The position numbers and the translations under genes were made by a program. The notes beneath the pieces are model-generated. The model was not told where the DNA came from. It saw only the letters and a list, made by a program, of their open reading frames with translations, and did no database searches. A stretch of DNA of 64,000 nt from Erinaceus europaeus (Eukaryota; Chordata; Mammalia; Eulipotyphla; Erinaceidae): NCBI RefSeq assembly GCF_950295315.1, contig NC_080170.1, positions 96,562,477 to 96,626,476 on the forward strand. The letters are read 5' to 3'. Shown piece by piece: positions 10,930 to 23,934 of this stretch. How positions within the stretch are numbered: position 1 is the first letter of the stretch; each line of letters begins with the position of its first letter.

Positions 10930-11105
10930 CATTGCCTCTAATGTTTTTTTTTTCTTTTTCTGTTTTTCTGATAGGAGGAGACAGAAGAGTGACACCAGAG
11001 CACTGTTCCACCACTCCTGAGGCCACCCTTTGCATGCTGTCCTCCTCATGTGCTGACCAGAAGTTCAAACCTGCATCTTTGCACATGGCCAAGTGTGTGC
11101 TATAT
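10930..11105. mobile_element. Old SINE-like fragment, possibly family C
   Basis: Contains 'acaccagagcactgttcc', a diverged form of the 'caccagagcactgctca' block of family C SINEs seen at 26270 and 63075. The rest is diverged, so orientation and limits are uncertain. Confidence 0.4.
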
Positions 11106-11447
11106 TAGGTGAGTTCTCTCCTGGTTGCCAATCCAGTATCTTTGACTCTTTTTTTCATTAAAACTTTTTTTAGAGTAATCTTACTGTTATGTTTAGGAAT
11201 AACGTAAGTGAATAAAACACAGATATGGGGTATACTTGATCTGTGGACTGTTCAAATTCCCTTTTTACTTAAAAGTGATGTATTTTGTGTGATAAACTAG
11301 GAAGTTGTGATTTAGTGATTATATACTCTGAGGGGTCATCACAGGAAATAATAGAGGCCAATTTGAGCGTCAAATATTGAATAGGAAGAAATCAATAAAA
11401 ATGTTATTTTTTCTATTATCTAGAAATTGAAAAACAGTAGACTTAAG

Positions 11448-11498
<51 letters not shown>

Positions 11499-11740
11499 CA
11501 GACAGGAAGGAAGGGGAGAGGGAGAAAGAGAAGCAGAGGGGGAGAGAAAGAGCAAGAAAGTAAGATAGGGAGAGGAAGAAGGAGAGGGAGGAGGAGAGGG
11601 AGAGGGAGAGAGCTTCACTCCACTGCTCATTAAACTTTGCCCCAACAGGCACTCCCATATGGTGATCCAGGACTCAAACTTAGTTCCTTATTGATGGTTG
11701 TATGTGCACTCTATCACGTGCACCACCCATTAGTCCCTAA
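11448..11740 (-). mobile_element. SINE family B with an expanded GATA tail
   Basis: A (GATA)n tract at 11448-11498 grades into a GGGAGA-rich body. Then follow 'agcttcactccactgctcat' and a diverged tRNA-like head ending 'cacgtgcaccacccattagtccc'. The microsatellite occupies the position of the SINE's purine-rich middle and tail and probably grew there. Confidence 0.7.
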
Positions 11741-11880
11741 TAAGAGAATAATTCTGGTGCAAGTGGTACCAATGATTGAACTCCAAAACTCATGCTTCTA
11801 AGTCCTGCACTCTACATCACCACCACAGATTTTTCTTAAAAGTTGTTTAAGTCAGGATAAGAATAAGAAATATACACTAT

Positions 11881-12180
11881 TGGGAGTTGGGCGGTAGCAC
11901 AACGGGTTAAGTGCAGGTGGCACAAAGCACAAGGACCGGCTCAAGGATCCCGGTTCGAGCCCCCGGCTCCCCACCTGCAGGGGAGTAGCTTCACAGAAGG
12001 TGAAGCAGGTTTGCAGGTGTCTATCTTTCTCTCCCCCCGTCTCCCCCTTCTCTTTACATTTCTCTCTGTCCTATCTAACAATGACATAAATTACAACAAT
12101 AATAACTACAACAACAATAAACAGCAAGGGTAACAAAAAGGGAAAATAAATAAATAAATATTAACAAATATTTTTAAAGA
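11881..12180 (+). mobile_element. SINE, family A
   Basis: A nearly consensus-like copy with the B box GGTTCGAGCCC and an (AATA)n tail. Left and right target copies aagaaatatacactat lie at 11865-11880 and 12181-12196. The next SINE starts directly after the right copy. Confidence 0.95.
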
Positions 12181-12196
12181 AAGAAATATACACTAT

Positions 12197-12378
12197 GGGC
12201 CGGGAGGTGGTGCACTTGGTTGAGCACACATTACAAGGTGCAAGGACCTGGATTTGAGCCCCTGGTCCCCACCTGCTGGGAGGAAGTTTTGTGAGTGGTG
12301 AAGTAGTCCTGCAGTTATCTCTCTATTTCCTCCTTTCCTTCTGAATTTCCAGCTGTTTCTATCCAGTAAATTAAAAAT
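12197..12378 (+). mobile_element. SINE, family B
   Basis: Starts gggccgggaggtggtgcac, with 'ttgagcacacattacaaggt' in the head and 'tgtttctatccagtaaatt' before the tail. A third copy of the same target (aaatatacacta, 12379-12390) lies at its right end, so two SINEs entered the same site. Confidence 0.88.
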
Positions 12379-12509
12379 AAATATACACTAAATTGTCCAA
12401 CAAGTTATTTGTTTGTTTATTTACTTGCAACCAGGGTTATCGCTGGGTCTCAGTGAATAATCCATGAATCCACTGATTTTGGTAGCCATTTTTAAATGTT
12501 CCTTTGATT

Positions 12510-12690
12510 ACATTTTTTTAGAGACAGAGATTTAGAGATAGAGAGATAAATAGATATCTGTAGCAGTGCTTCAGTATATGTGAAGATGCAGATGGGGACT
12601 AGTTACTTGAACTTGGATCCTAGCTTATGGTAATGCATGCACTCTACTGAGTGTGTTCTACTGGATGAACCACAGCCTAACCCCTGACTA
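12510..12690 (-). mobile_element. Old SINE, family B
   Basis: Diverged reverse copy: 'agagacagagatttagagatag', 'gcagtgcttcagtatatgtgaag', then a decayed head ending near 'ccacagcctaacccc'. Confidence 0.65.
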
Positions 12691-13556
12691 GTTATTTAAA
12701 TCTGTAAGAATCTCCATCACATTTATTTTCTCACTTGCAATTTAAATGTTGGAAAAAATATCCTAGGTGCTGATTTTTTTCTGTAGTGTCATTAGACATG
12801 TTCATCCATGATGTGCTTATTATATTAAATTAGCATTTGTACCTGAAATTCCTCAGAATCAAATTTATCCTATAATTTACCTATTTTTGACAAGATTATT
12901 TCATAGTTATGTTTGGACAAGAGGAACTTGTCAATCTTTATTTTATAGGATGCTAGAAACTATCAGGGCCTAATACTTAGATTTAAATCACTTCTAGATT
13001 AATCACCTTGTCTTTTTAATCATCTGTGGAGGAAACCTTATGTTTTTATATATCTCCGTCAACTGAATGTAGAAAAAAATAATGCATAAGATATTTATTC
13101 TGTGTCTAGAAAGAAAGTGCTGAAGATGGGGGAGGGGAGAAAGGTATCATCCTATAGAAATAAATTACTCTTGAGAATTCTGTAATTCACTAATAGTATC
13201 TTCTAAGTCATTTTATTTATATCATAAAAGTCCTAGTTATAAAATGCTATTGTCTTGATACAAATGCTGTAATAGATATTTAAATATTTTTCAATATTTA
13301 TTAGACTTCAGCAACATGAAGATTAATTTTCTAGCTTGGAAATTATATGTTATTATTTGCTTACTATAAGATTGAACACAATGAAGCCTGAAAGACACTA
13401 CATTACATAGCATAATGATTAAACTTATATAGGTCAATTGTGGAAAATATAGATAACTTAAATATCTTCGCATTATTTTATATACCACATTAAGATTTTC
13501 TTTCAACAAACAGAAGTGTAAGTACAGATACAGTGAAGAAGGGGTTCATGCTGGAG

Positions 13557-13595
<39 letters not shown>

Positions 13596-14050
13596 CTAGA
13601 GCCTCAAAGGACAAGTATTTGAGATAGACTTTAGAAAATGAAAGTGACTTAAATGTTGAATAGGAGATGGAAGGATATCAAAATGTGAGGTATTAAATTG
13701 AAATTGAACAGCAGTGGCCTATGTTGGATGGAAAGTGGACTAAAGATGGACAGCAAGTCTGGGAATATGACTGGTATCCATGTATCAGTGGTTAAATCTT
13801 CTGGTTGACTCACCTTCTGTAGTGCAAATTTTAGTATGACCTTTAAACAGTGTTTTGATTGCTAGTCTTGGTCCTCTGAAAAGTACATACCAAGACAGAA
13901 ATGAGCCATGCAAAAATCTATCTTTTGAAGTTTAATTTATTCATTAATGAGAGAACCAGAACATCACTCTGATGCCAGAGATCAAACTTGGCACCTCATG
14001 CTTGAGAGCCACTACAGGAACTCCTGGACTACAGGAATCCACAATCTTTA
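12691..14050. other. No identified gene
   Basis: AT-rich, with a GT microsatellite at 13560-13593 and no recognisable coding region. A weak SINE-like stretch at 13930-14040 (atcactctgatgccagagatcaaacttgg) may be a decayed family C copy. Confidence 0.4.
13560..13593. repeat. (GT)n microsatellite
   Basis: Pure GT run of about 16 units. Confidence 0.95.
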
Positions 14051-14054
14051 TTGT

Positions 14055-14285
14055 TTGTTTGTTTACTTTAATCACTTCATTGGGAGTGATAGGTTTACAA
14101 TACAATTGTTGACACATGGATAGAATTCCTCATCTTACCCTGATAAGTATCTGCAAATCACTCTTAGCCCCAATCTAGGACCTTTTCCACCATTATGTAT
14201 CAGGACCCCAAAGCCTACTCCTAAGCCTCCTCCCTACCCTCTTTCCCCAGAGTTCTTTGATGTGGTGCAATACACTACCATGCAA
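14055..14285 (-). repeat. L1 3' UTR fragment
   Basis: The left edge is T-rich (the tail on the reverse strand). 'ttacaatacaattgttgacac' and 'aggaccccaaagc' match the pattern of the L1 3' end at 25180-25395, and 'tttgatgtggtgcaatacac' matches that at 19560. 5' truncated and diverged. Confidence 0.6.
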
Positions 14286-14904
14286 GATCTTTATAGGAGT
14301 AAATACTTATGAGGCAACTGAGAGTAAGTCAGTGAAGATTAAGAAATTTGTCCTATTATGATATCAGTCTGATCCCTGTGAAAGGTAAAGAAATGGAAAT
14401 CTTAGCAGTGTAGTTCAAGAAAATGTTTGTCAAGTTGGCAGACCACCCTAAGGCTAGCATTGATTTTCAGCAGCGTACACTGTCTCTCAGTCAGTGGCTG
14501 GGAACAACCCATATGAGTTGTAACTTGAGTGCAATACAATAGGAATTTCAGAATTTAACAGCTGAATTCATGCTCAGTTACACTCTCAACTAGGAAAGGT
14601 ACATCTTTACACCTTTCAAAGTGATACTGAGCATCTCTATAAATTGGAGCTGATCATTTGCCAGAGAAATTTGAGTGTTTCCTTTATAGAGCTCTTAAGT
14701 AAATGAAGAAAAATCTCTCAAAAGAATAAAAGCTATAGTGTAGAAGTTGTGATTTCAGAGATGATTTTGATGACTTTTTAATAATGATAATTACATGTAA
14801 GGAAAAGAATTTTAGTTTAATTGGCTAGAGGTTAGTAATGTATAATTTTTAAGTAAAATGTGACACAATTAAATTTTACTGAGGAAATAAAAATATAGTT
14901 ATTG

Positions 14905-15125
14905 AGGGAGTTGGGCAGTAGTGTAGTGGGTTAAGCGCACATGGCGCAAAGCACAAGGACCCTTTGGGATCCCGGTTCGAACCCCCAGCTCCCCACCTGC
15001 AAGGGAGTCACTTCACAGGTGGTGAAGCAGGTATGCAGGTGTCTCTCTGTCTCTCTTCCTCTCTATCTCCCTTTCTCTCTCAATTTCTCTCTGTCTCTAT
15101 CCAATAACAAATTATATATATATAT
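14905..15125 (+). mobile_element. SINE, family A
   Basis: Starts gggagttgggcagtagtg; B box GGTTCGAACCC; CT-rich body; tail passing into TATA/TTTA repeats. A frame running through it (14941-15180) is only SINE sequence. Confidence 0.92.
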
Positions 15126-15969
15126 TTATTTATTTATTGAAATAGAAGTGTCAAAACACCAGAGGAAAAGGCTATTCTGATGGGATTTATAGATAAGCAG
15201 GTGCAGGCTATTCGTATATACCAATCTCATAAAAGAGAAAAAATTACTAGGAAAAATTAGTATATTAACTAAGATGTAAAAGTAGGCAGAAACAGTCTTG
15301 AATTCAGATGTTGTCTGAAATCCTAGAAAGACAGGAAAATAAAATGGATCATAGAGGACAACTCTGTGGGTATGATATCTGAATAGATGTTTAAGGTTAG
15401 AGGAAGAAACACAAATGATTAAGATTTTGCATTGACATCTTGGGAATGTTGGTAAGGGGTAAGAAAATAATCTAAAAGACAAGAGTTTTAAGTATAGAAA
15501 TTTCTGGCCCTTTAAATTTTTCGATTGTTCAAACTGTGGTCTGAATACCTTAAGTAGATAAAAAAATGAAGGTCAGTAGACCAGAAACATGTTATATCAG
15601 AAGTAAACAAGTTGAAGCCTAATAAAGTAGGAAATAAAACTTTCCAATTAAAAAAAAACAAGAGAAATAAATTATGCAAACAATAGGAAATATACTTGCA
15701 ATTGAGAGCACATATATGGTCATCAAGAAAACAACTACATCACTTAATGAAGGGAAAAAAATAGGACTTCATATATTTCTGAAGCGAGCTTGGAGTTAGT
15801 AGCTGGGATCTGAAAGTTAGCAAAAATGAAAAGAGAAAGGGAAGGGGGAAATGTTTCAAAAATTTAAAAATACAGTGTTAAACACTGACCAGTAAAATAT
15901 TCAAAGAAAACTTTGGATATGTGTATAACTGAAGAGAAGTTGCGACTAAATAAATTTATTAATCAAAAG
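15126..15969. other. No identified feature
   Basis: AT-rich sequence without recognisable genes. The 118-codon reverse frame at 15126-15482 has no recognised domain and starts inside the SINE tail. Confidence 0.4.
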
Positions 15970-16165
15970 TTAACCCCTCCAGGCGAATGCTAACCTGGTA
16001 AATAAAGCATGTGCCTAGGTCTCAAGTTTGAGAATCAACACCATTTGAGAGAACTATAGCACCAGGGGAAACTCCAGAGATGGTAGAGTAATGCTATGGT
16101 ATCACTTCCTCTGTCTGTCTCTTTTCCTGTATCTCTATATGTTTAATAATAAAAAGAATTAAAAA
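15970..16165 (+). mobile_element. Old SINE-like element, family D
   Basis: Carries 'taaagcatgtgcctaggtctcaagtttgag', a decayed tRNA-like head, then 'cctctgtctgtctcttttcc' and an A-rich end. Similar layouts occur at 29435 and 49845. Confidence 0.45.
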
Positions 16166-16317
16166 TTCAGCCATAGTAATGCAATCATGAGTGTGAGAGG
16201 CCTAGGCACTCACTGCAAAGATAAGTAAATACATTTAATTTTCAAAGTTAGTTATTTTCCTTTTGAAAAAAAATTTGATTAGACAGATAATTCTGAATAT
16301 ATAAAATAAGTAAAAAT

Positions 16318-16696
16318 AGGGGGGTGGCCAGGCAGTAGCACAGCGGTTAAACGCACATGGCATGAAGCACAAGGACCAGCATAAAAAATTAGGTTTGAGT
16401 TCCTGGCTCCCCACCTGCTTGGGGGGGTCAATTTACAAGCGGTGAAGCAGGTCTGCATGTGTCTCTTTCTCTTCCCTCTCTGCATTCCCCCCCCTCTCCA
16501 TTTCTCTTTGTCCTATCCAACAATAACAAGCACAATAACAACAATAATAATAACAACAACAAAGGTAACAAAGTAAAAAAAAAATGGTCTCGAGGAGCAG
16601 TTGATTCGTAGTGCAGGCACCGAGCCCCAGCGATAACCCTAGAGGCAATAAGTAAATAAATAAATAAATAAATAAGTAAATAAATAAATAAATAAA
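16318..16696 (+). mobile_element. SINE, family A, long form
   Basis: tRNA-like head, CT-rich body, A-rich linker, then a second module (gaggagcagttgattcgtag ... gcaccgagccccagcgataaccctagaggc) and an (AAAT)n tail. Short-form copies lack this module. The B box is damaged (aggtttgagtt). Confidence 0.9.
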
Positions 16697-16699
16697 AGG

Positions 16700-19390
16700 C
16701 ATCAAGTTTACAGTCCTTTTTTAAAGCTTTGCTGAAAGAAAACAGGAACAAAGTAATAGAATAGTCTGTACAATAGTTTGGGAAGCGACATGCATAGACA
16801 TTTGTTTGTAACCTCCACTAAAAGATACCTCTTTCTCAGAGTCAGAAAAATAAAGAGAAATGATAGAGTGATTTTACACCTGAAAAAGTTAAAGATGAAT
16901 AGTTGTATATGGGGAGCTTTAAGTTTCTCAGTAAGTTGGAGAACGATATCATCATCCAGCAGCATAGCTTCGTTAACTTGGTAAGTTCCACTGTCAGCAG
17001 TAATCTACCAATCACATTTATCCTGCTAGTGCTCTTTAAAATGCCTGGAAGCATTCCTACTTATTCCTGACAGTATTAGTAAAGTGACACCATGAAGATA
17101 CAAATTAAGCTAATATTTTATTCAATTAATTTATTTCGATTGAATCTGATTACTTAGGTACCATGATAATCACTCTCTAAGCATTTGAATAAAATATTCC
17201 AAATATTTTCATAAATTCACTGCTCACTCTTGTATTCTAAGTGTAATGAAGTAATCAGTTTAATTCTTAATAGGGACTTACAATTTGGCTTGTCAAATGA
17301 TAATGTAGTAACAGACAAAAATGTCATTCATAAGAACTTCTTCTAGAAATATGATCAAGTAATTCACTGTCATAAATTTTAGAACAAAGATGCATAGCAG
17401 TATTTTTATAATTTAATACTTAATGTGATTTTTGTTCTGCTGTGAAATTCAGATGTTTAACAATTTTGAAGTAGCTAGTTTTTATCCTAACAATATGTTA
17501 GTGAATGCTATCTTTAGTTTGTGAATTAAATTACTTTTTGCTCACTCCACTCAGGAATTACTGTCAGTAATGTAGTGCATTCTCCTAGGAAAGTTTAATA
17601 GCAGCTGTGCTGTATAAACACATAGTATAATGGAATTATTTATATGTATATATTTTGGTATAACCGTGATTTTTTTCAAAGCAGAAATCAATCATGCTAG
17701 TCTTCATTAGAGTTGAGAATTAACCAAGATAAAGTTCGAGTAGCAGAAGGAACACATCAGCTTCACAAGATTTCCTTCAGTATATTGCAGTCAATGTGAA
17801 AAATGACTTGGCACATTTTCTTGAACCAAAGATTCAGGAAATTATTACTTACTTCAGAAATTAGGGGCATTTGTGGAATGCTTTTTGAAACCCATACATA
17901 TATGGGGAGCCAGAAAATGTCGCTATTCTATCGTAGTTTATTGCAGATACTTAAAGCTAAAGGACATGGAAACTAGAGTACAAGCATTTTGCTTTTCAGC
18001 ACTTGATAGAAGAAATGGTGATGGATAATAAATGAATGGTAGCTCCTATGCAAGGTGTCAGCTCTAAAAGTTAGAGGAAAAAGCAGAAACACATTCCTAA
18101 AGATTAGTTTTGGTGACTTAAATAATGAATTAGTTAAATTAAGAATTAGCCTAAAATTTCCCTTTTTATTTCGAACAATAATCTGGACATCAGTGTTGAC
18201 TTTTTGAGCTACTACTAACACACCTATAAATCTTTGCTTTAACTTTCTGAAAAAAAATTCTTTATCATGTTATCATGAGTCATTTGAACATAAAAATCAA
18301 TGGAACATAAGGTGGTGAATAATACTTCTACTGTGTTTCAGTTTCAACTCTTAGAGATTCCAGGGGGGGGGGGGGGAAGGAAAGAAAGAGAGAGAGGGAG
18401 AGAGAGAGAGAGACAGAGAGAGAGGAAAAAGGAAGGAGAATGGGAATAATCAGCATAACCTTATGGTCAACAGTATCTCTTCACAGAAAAAAATGAATAT
18501 TCGTAGAAGATATTAGAATAGTCAGGTTCACCTTACTTGCCAATGAAATATGGTGTCACTGGAAATGTCAATTTCTGTCTTGATCCTTTTTTTGTGGAAC
18601 TAATCAACTATAGATTCAATACATATGAAATACCATTTAATCTGTACTTGTGATATATGTTCCTTCCTTTTAAAATGAAATTACCTCTACCATGGTTGAT
18701 CAAACATTTAAAGAGATGCAGAGATAGTTTATCAGAGATAGTATGATCAAAGGGAAACTATATCTAGTGTATCTTACTAGACTTCATTCTCTCTCTCTCT
18801 CTAGTCTGAGCTTACCGAACTTCTAATTTAGTAACTAAGAACTATTTAGTACCTATATACAATATTTAATTTTTGGTGTTGTGAGAGAAATTAATTTACA
18901 GAGTTTCATTTAAATAATCTCCTTCTTTGTTAGTGTATAGTACAAGAAAAAGGAGAGGAGAAAAAGAAAACACCTATATACTTCCTTGTTTACCTAATTT
19001 GTTGCAGTGAATAAGAATAAGATATCTTAGACTGTTAATAACTTAATTTGTAACTATACTTTTGGCCCTCATATATATTTATTATGTATAATATTATCTA
19101 TTTTGCCTGGCTTCTCATAGAGAAAACCAGGCCATAAAAAATGAGTGCTGAGAAATATTGTTAGCAACATCAAGATGTCTATATAGATATGTGTTACCAC
19201 CAGCCTTCTTTCACTGCAGGAAATTATTTAGCAAAAGAAGCAAATTCATGGCCACAAATACTGCTTTCAACTCTGTCACCTCTACTTTTTTTTAATCATC
19301 TGATTCCTGTGTAGTGTTTCATTTTATCACAACCTGTAGTACCTTGGTATCAAACTTTCTGCTCACTCATGGGTGTTTGCTTATTTAGGT
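16700..19390. other. No identified gene
   Basis: Mostly AT-rich DNA with an 11-base G run plus GA repeat at 18362-18424. Short frames on both strands show no recognised domain. Confidence 0.4.
18362..18424. repeat. Poly-G plus (GA)n tract
   Basis: A run of about 13 G leads into AAGGAAAG and then GAGA repeats, a strongly purine-only stretch. Confidence 0.9.
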
Positions 19391-22300
19391 TTTTTTTTTA
19401 TTATTTCTTTATTGGGGAATTAATGTTTTACATTTGACAGTAAATACAATAGTGTGTGAATGCATAGCATTTCCCAGTTTTCCATATAACAATACAACCC
19501 CAACTAGGTCCTCTGTCATCCTTTTTGGACCTGTATTCTCCCCTCCACCCACACCAGAATCTTTTACTTGGTGCAATACACCAACTCAAGTTCAGGCTCT
19601 ACTTGTGTTTTATCTTCTGATCTTGTTTTTCAACTTCTGCCTGAGAATGAGATAATAACATATTCATCCCTCTGTTTCTGACTTATTTCACTTAACATGA
19701 TTTTTTTCAAACTCCATACAAGATTGGCTGAAAACAGTGAAGTCACATTTTCAATAGCTTCGTAGTATTTCATTATGTATATATACCACAACATGCACAG
19801 TCAGTCATCTGTTGCTGGATACCTTGGTTGCTTCCAGGTTTTGGCTATTACAAATTGTGCTGCTAAGAACATATGTGTACACAGATCTTTTTGGATGGGT
19901 GTGTTGGGTTCCTTAGGATCTATCCCAAGGAGAGGAATTGCAGGATCATAGGGTAGGTCCACTTCTAGCCTTCTGGGAGTTCTCCAGACTGTTCTCCACA
20001 GAGGTTGGAACAATTTACATTCCTACCAGCAGTGCAGGAGGGTTCTTTTGACCCCACAACATCTCCAACATTTGTTGCTGTTACCTTTTTAGATGTCTGA
20101 CATTCTCACCTGAGTATTAGTTCTTCTTTGAAGGTTTTGTAGAATTCATTTGTAAAACCATCTGGTCTAAGACTTTTATTTTGGGGGAGGTTTTTGATAA
20201 TTGTTTCAATTTCATTAGCTGTGATGGGCCTATTCATATTATCTACTTCCTCTTTACTTAATTTTGGAAGTTCATAGGTATCTAGGAAATCATCCATTTA
20301 TTCCAGGTTCTCCAACTTGGTGGCATATAGTTGTTCATAGAAGCCTCACATGATATGTATTGAATTTCTACAATGTGTGTTGTGATATCTCCTGTCTCAT
20401 TTATGACCCAATTTATTTGGGTCTTCTCACTTTTTTGTTTTGTGAGTCTGGCTAAACGTTTGTTGATTTTGATTATTCTTTTGAACAACCAACATTTACT
20501 TTTGTTGATCTTTTGTATGGTTTTCTTATTTTCAGTGTTACTTAATTCTGCCCTAACTTTAGTTATTTCTGTCCTTCTGGTTGCTGTAGGGTTCCTTTGT
20601 TCTTCTTCTTCTAGGTCTTTAGGATGTGCAATCAGGCTATTTATTTGTGCTTTTTCTTGTTTCCTAATGTGTGCTTGTATGGCTATGAACTTCCCTCTCA
20701 GTACTGTCTTAGCTGTGTCCCAACTATTTTGATAGTTTGTGTCTTCATTTTCATTGAACTTCAAAACAATTTGATTCCTTCATTTCCTCTTTGACTTAGT
20801 AGTTGTTAAGTAGTGTACTGTTGAGCTTCCACATTTTGGAACTATTAATAATCTTTTTCTGATTGTTAAGTGTTAGTTTAATTCCACTGTGGTCTGAGAA
20901 GATGCTTGCAATGATTTCAATGCTCTTGAATTTGCTGATGCTGTCTTTGTGGCCTAACATGGTTATTCTAGAGAATGACTCATGTGGACTTGAGTAGAAA
21001 GTTTGTTCCAGTTTTTTGTGGTGAATGACTTTGAAGATGTCCAATAGTTCTAGTTTATCTATCTCCTCATTTAGCTACCTCATGTCTTTATTGATTTTCT
21101 GCCTGGATGATCTGTCAAGTTGAGAGAGTGGGGTGTTGAAGTCCCCTACTATGAGTTTGTTACTATTAATACATTGCTGTAGCTCTTTCAGTAGATGTTT
21201 GATGTATTTAAATGGCTTTTCATTGTGTGCATAGGTGTTAAATAATTGTTAAGTCCTCTTGATTGACTGATCCTCTGAGCATTAGGTAATGTATATACCT
21301 ATGTTTTTAATTTTTATTTATTTTAAAGTCTATCATGTCCGATATAAGAATAGCTGTTATTTGTGGGCAATTGGCTTGTATGATAGTTTTCCATCCTTTC
21401 ACTTTGAGTCTGTTTGTCTTGTTGAGTTAGGTGGGTTTCCTGAAGTCAGAATATTGTTAGGTTGTGTCTTCTGATCCATCTTCCTACTCTATGCCTTTTA
21501 ATAGGTGAATTCAGGCCATTGAAATTTATTGATATCAAAGATTGAAGATGTTTTTTTTAATTTTTTTATCTGCTGCTAACCTTATGGGTTTTCCTCTGTA
21601 GGTAACTCTTTGTCCTCGATCTTGTTAATTCTGTCTTCAGCCTCATTTATTCTGTTCTCCCTCCCCTGTACTATTTTCTGGTGTTCATCTATTTTGTTAC
21701 CCTGTTTTGATACTATTTTAGCTTGTTCAGCTAGTTGTGTTCTTAGCTCAGTTATTTCAGCTTTCAGCTCTCTAATAACCTTGAGATAATTAGTGTTTTC
21801 TTCCAGAGTCTCATTTGTAGTTTATATGTTTCTGATGACAATTCTTTCAAAATCTTTACTCACTCATGTGGTTATTTCATTAACTAGTGTTTGGATGTTG
21901 ACCTCATTATTTTGTGCTTAAACATTTGGGGGGATTTTAGCTGGACTCTCGTCCTAGTTTATTTCTCCAATATTTCTTATTATTGGCTTAACCATTCTAT
22001 ATAGTATGTTATGAGGTCCCTCTCTCAGTACTATTCAAATTACTGATCACTCTTGCCTGGATTGATTTGTGTCTAAGTAAGGAACTTAAGGGTTCACAGT
22101 TGTGAAATTAACAGTTTTATCAATATTATTTCAATCCCTGACTTGAAATACAGTAGCTTTTAAACCTCTTTTGTTCTTTTTCTTCCCTGTAGTCTATGGG
22201 AGCCTGTGGGCTTTTAAACTCTAAGTATGTTTCTTAGCTTAATCCCTCACTCCTGACCAAGAAATAAAGCAGGGTGGGGAGAGATAATATAGTGTCTATG

Positions 22301-22935
22301 CAAAGAGACTCTCACATCCCAATGATCCAAAGCTCCAGACTCAGTTCAGCTTCTCTGCCAAGCTGGGCAGCACTGCTGGGCCCTGTAAGTTTCCAAACAA
22401 GTCCTGTTTATAGTCTATAGGTTCTGAGGCAACTATACATTATGTTCTCATCAGGAGAATAATATGGAAAGGCTCACACCACACAGCCAGCCTCACCACT
22501 TGGCCATAAAAGTGCAGCTCTTCTCCTGAGTTTCCTGGTTAGTTCTCTGTCCCCCGATGTCAGCACAGGGCCTCTCCCCTGCTGCTGCAGCCTCTGAGGG
22601 CAGCAGCAATTGTATTTGACTCACAGCAATTGACTCACAGTTGTATTTGATGAATCTTAGGGGAGTCCTCTCCTCCCTTCAGCCATCTTTTTGTTGGTAA
22701 AACAGACTGGAGTTGGTGTCTCAACTGGTAAACATGCCAGACTGTTATAAGCCATTTAATCTCTCCCTAAACTCCTCCCTAACCAGGAGCCACACTTGCA
22801 CTCACCAGTGATTTAGTGGGTTCGTAAAGTCATTCTAGTCCTGCCTTATTGTGGTTCCAGATGATCTACTTTGGTGTTCCTAGTTGACTCAGGAGAGAAG
22901 AAGAGAGAAACACAGCTGCTTCTGCTGCATAGCCC
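19391..22935 (-). mobile_element. LINE-1 with internal deletions
   Basis: Read on the reverse strand: 5' region with 'aagatggctgaagggagg' near 22670-22690; an ORF1-like coiled-coil stretch (about 21600-21880); ORF2 endonuclease start (NFNGLNSPIKRH, LQETHL) near 21390-21540; then reverse-transcriptase flanks and a 3' UTR ending at a T run on the forward strand (19391). The ORF1 3' half and the ORF2 catalytic core are absent. The 5' limit is uncertain. Confidence 0.88.
19700..21545 (-). pseudogene. L1 ORF2 remnant
   Basis: Broken ORF2 on the reverse strand. In order: endonuclease N-terminal region (21545 to about 21060, DFNTPLSQLDRSSRQK-like); endonuclease C-terminal part at 20796-21044 (SRITMLGHKDSISKFK, SIFSDHSGIKL); linker to the RT domain at 20282-20764 and 20106-20297 ([31 protein letters not shown]). 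It then jumps directly to the extreme C terminus at 19801-20013 (YDPAIPLLGIDP, KTWKQPRYPATDD). The jump near 20105 removes the catalytic reverse transcriptase core, so it cannot be active. Confidence 0.88.
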
Positions 22936-23286
22936 CTATTTAATTGTTTTTTTTTCTTCTTCTATCTTCTCAATAATTCCCTTCCTTATTTTCTTAAGAC
23001 ATTTAAATATTTATTCATTTTATCCTTTTCTAATCCTAATGTTTTCAATCAATGGAGATAATTCTTTGTAATTCTTCTGTAGGAGAACAAAAAGCTACAT
23101 ATTTGTTTCTAACTAAATGGAAAAGATACAAAAGGAAGCATTTGGGATAGGCATAGTCCTTTTGAGGCATTTGGCTTCTCACCTGTGAACAGTAAGTCTA
23201 CAATATTTAGATCATTCTTTGTGAGATGAAGTTTCCATATCATCAAATGAAAGATCATGTATTTGTAGCTCCCTGGTATAAACAAA
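22936..23286. other. No identified feature
   Basis: T-rich then mixed sequence between the L1 and the solo LTR. The last six bases (aacaaa) are the left copy of the LTR target duplication. Confidence 0.4.
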
Positions 23287-23928
23287 TGTCAGGAAATTGT
23301 GAGGATGTTGTTGAGCTTGGCAGGGCTTTAATTGAGGGGACATCCATCCTGTCAGTCTCTCTCTCTCTACTGAGAGGTCGAATGAGGAGGGACACAATCC
23401 CCCAAGGTTTGCCTCGTCTTATCAGACTCCCTGCTTCACAAAGCATCCTGCATAACGGATACTATATCCTGCTCCCTTATTATCTACATAATCATTGTTT
23501 TGCTTGAAAGATCCCCACCCATTCCTTTGATCTATCTTCTTTTTACCCTCAAGACCCTCCCTGCCTGCAGGGTATTATTTATCCTACCTCTTCTTCTTCT
23601 AGAAGAAGAATTTATCCTACCAATTAAAACCCTCTCAACAGTTGCTAAGGAAGTTCCTACCTTTCCCAGCCCCTTTTGCCTTTCTCCGACCCTTTCCAAA
23701 CCATGTCAAGCCATATCTGTTTCTGACTTGCCACTTCTGGTCCTGACTCTTAAAATCCTTGGCTATCTTATCAGTGAAGAATTGAATTACCTCACCAACA
23801 CGAGCTCTGTTCCTGGGTCATCTCTCTAGTGTCGCTGAGTGAGTAGCAGCCCAGGCTGGCTCTGTTCGTGTTCTCTCCAACCCAGAGAGTACGCGCCCAA
23901 GAGGAGGCACCCCCATGCTAGCCCGGCA
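23287..23928 (+). mobile_element. Solo LTR, class II-like (family L1a in my notation)
   Basis: Begins TGTCAGGAAATTG and ends TAGCCCGGCA, flanked by a perfect 6-bp duplication aacaaa (23281-23286, 23929-23934). It is related to the LTRs at 42819-43414, 48572-49279 and 63524-64000. The region matching the AATAAA of the 42819 copy reads gtgaagaatt here, so the canonical polyadenylation signal is lost. No internal retroviral sequence adjoins it. Confidence 0.92.
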
Positions 23929-23934
23929 AACAAA

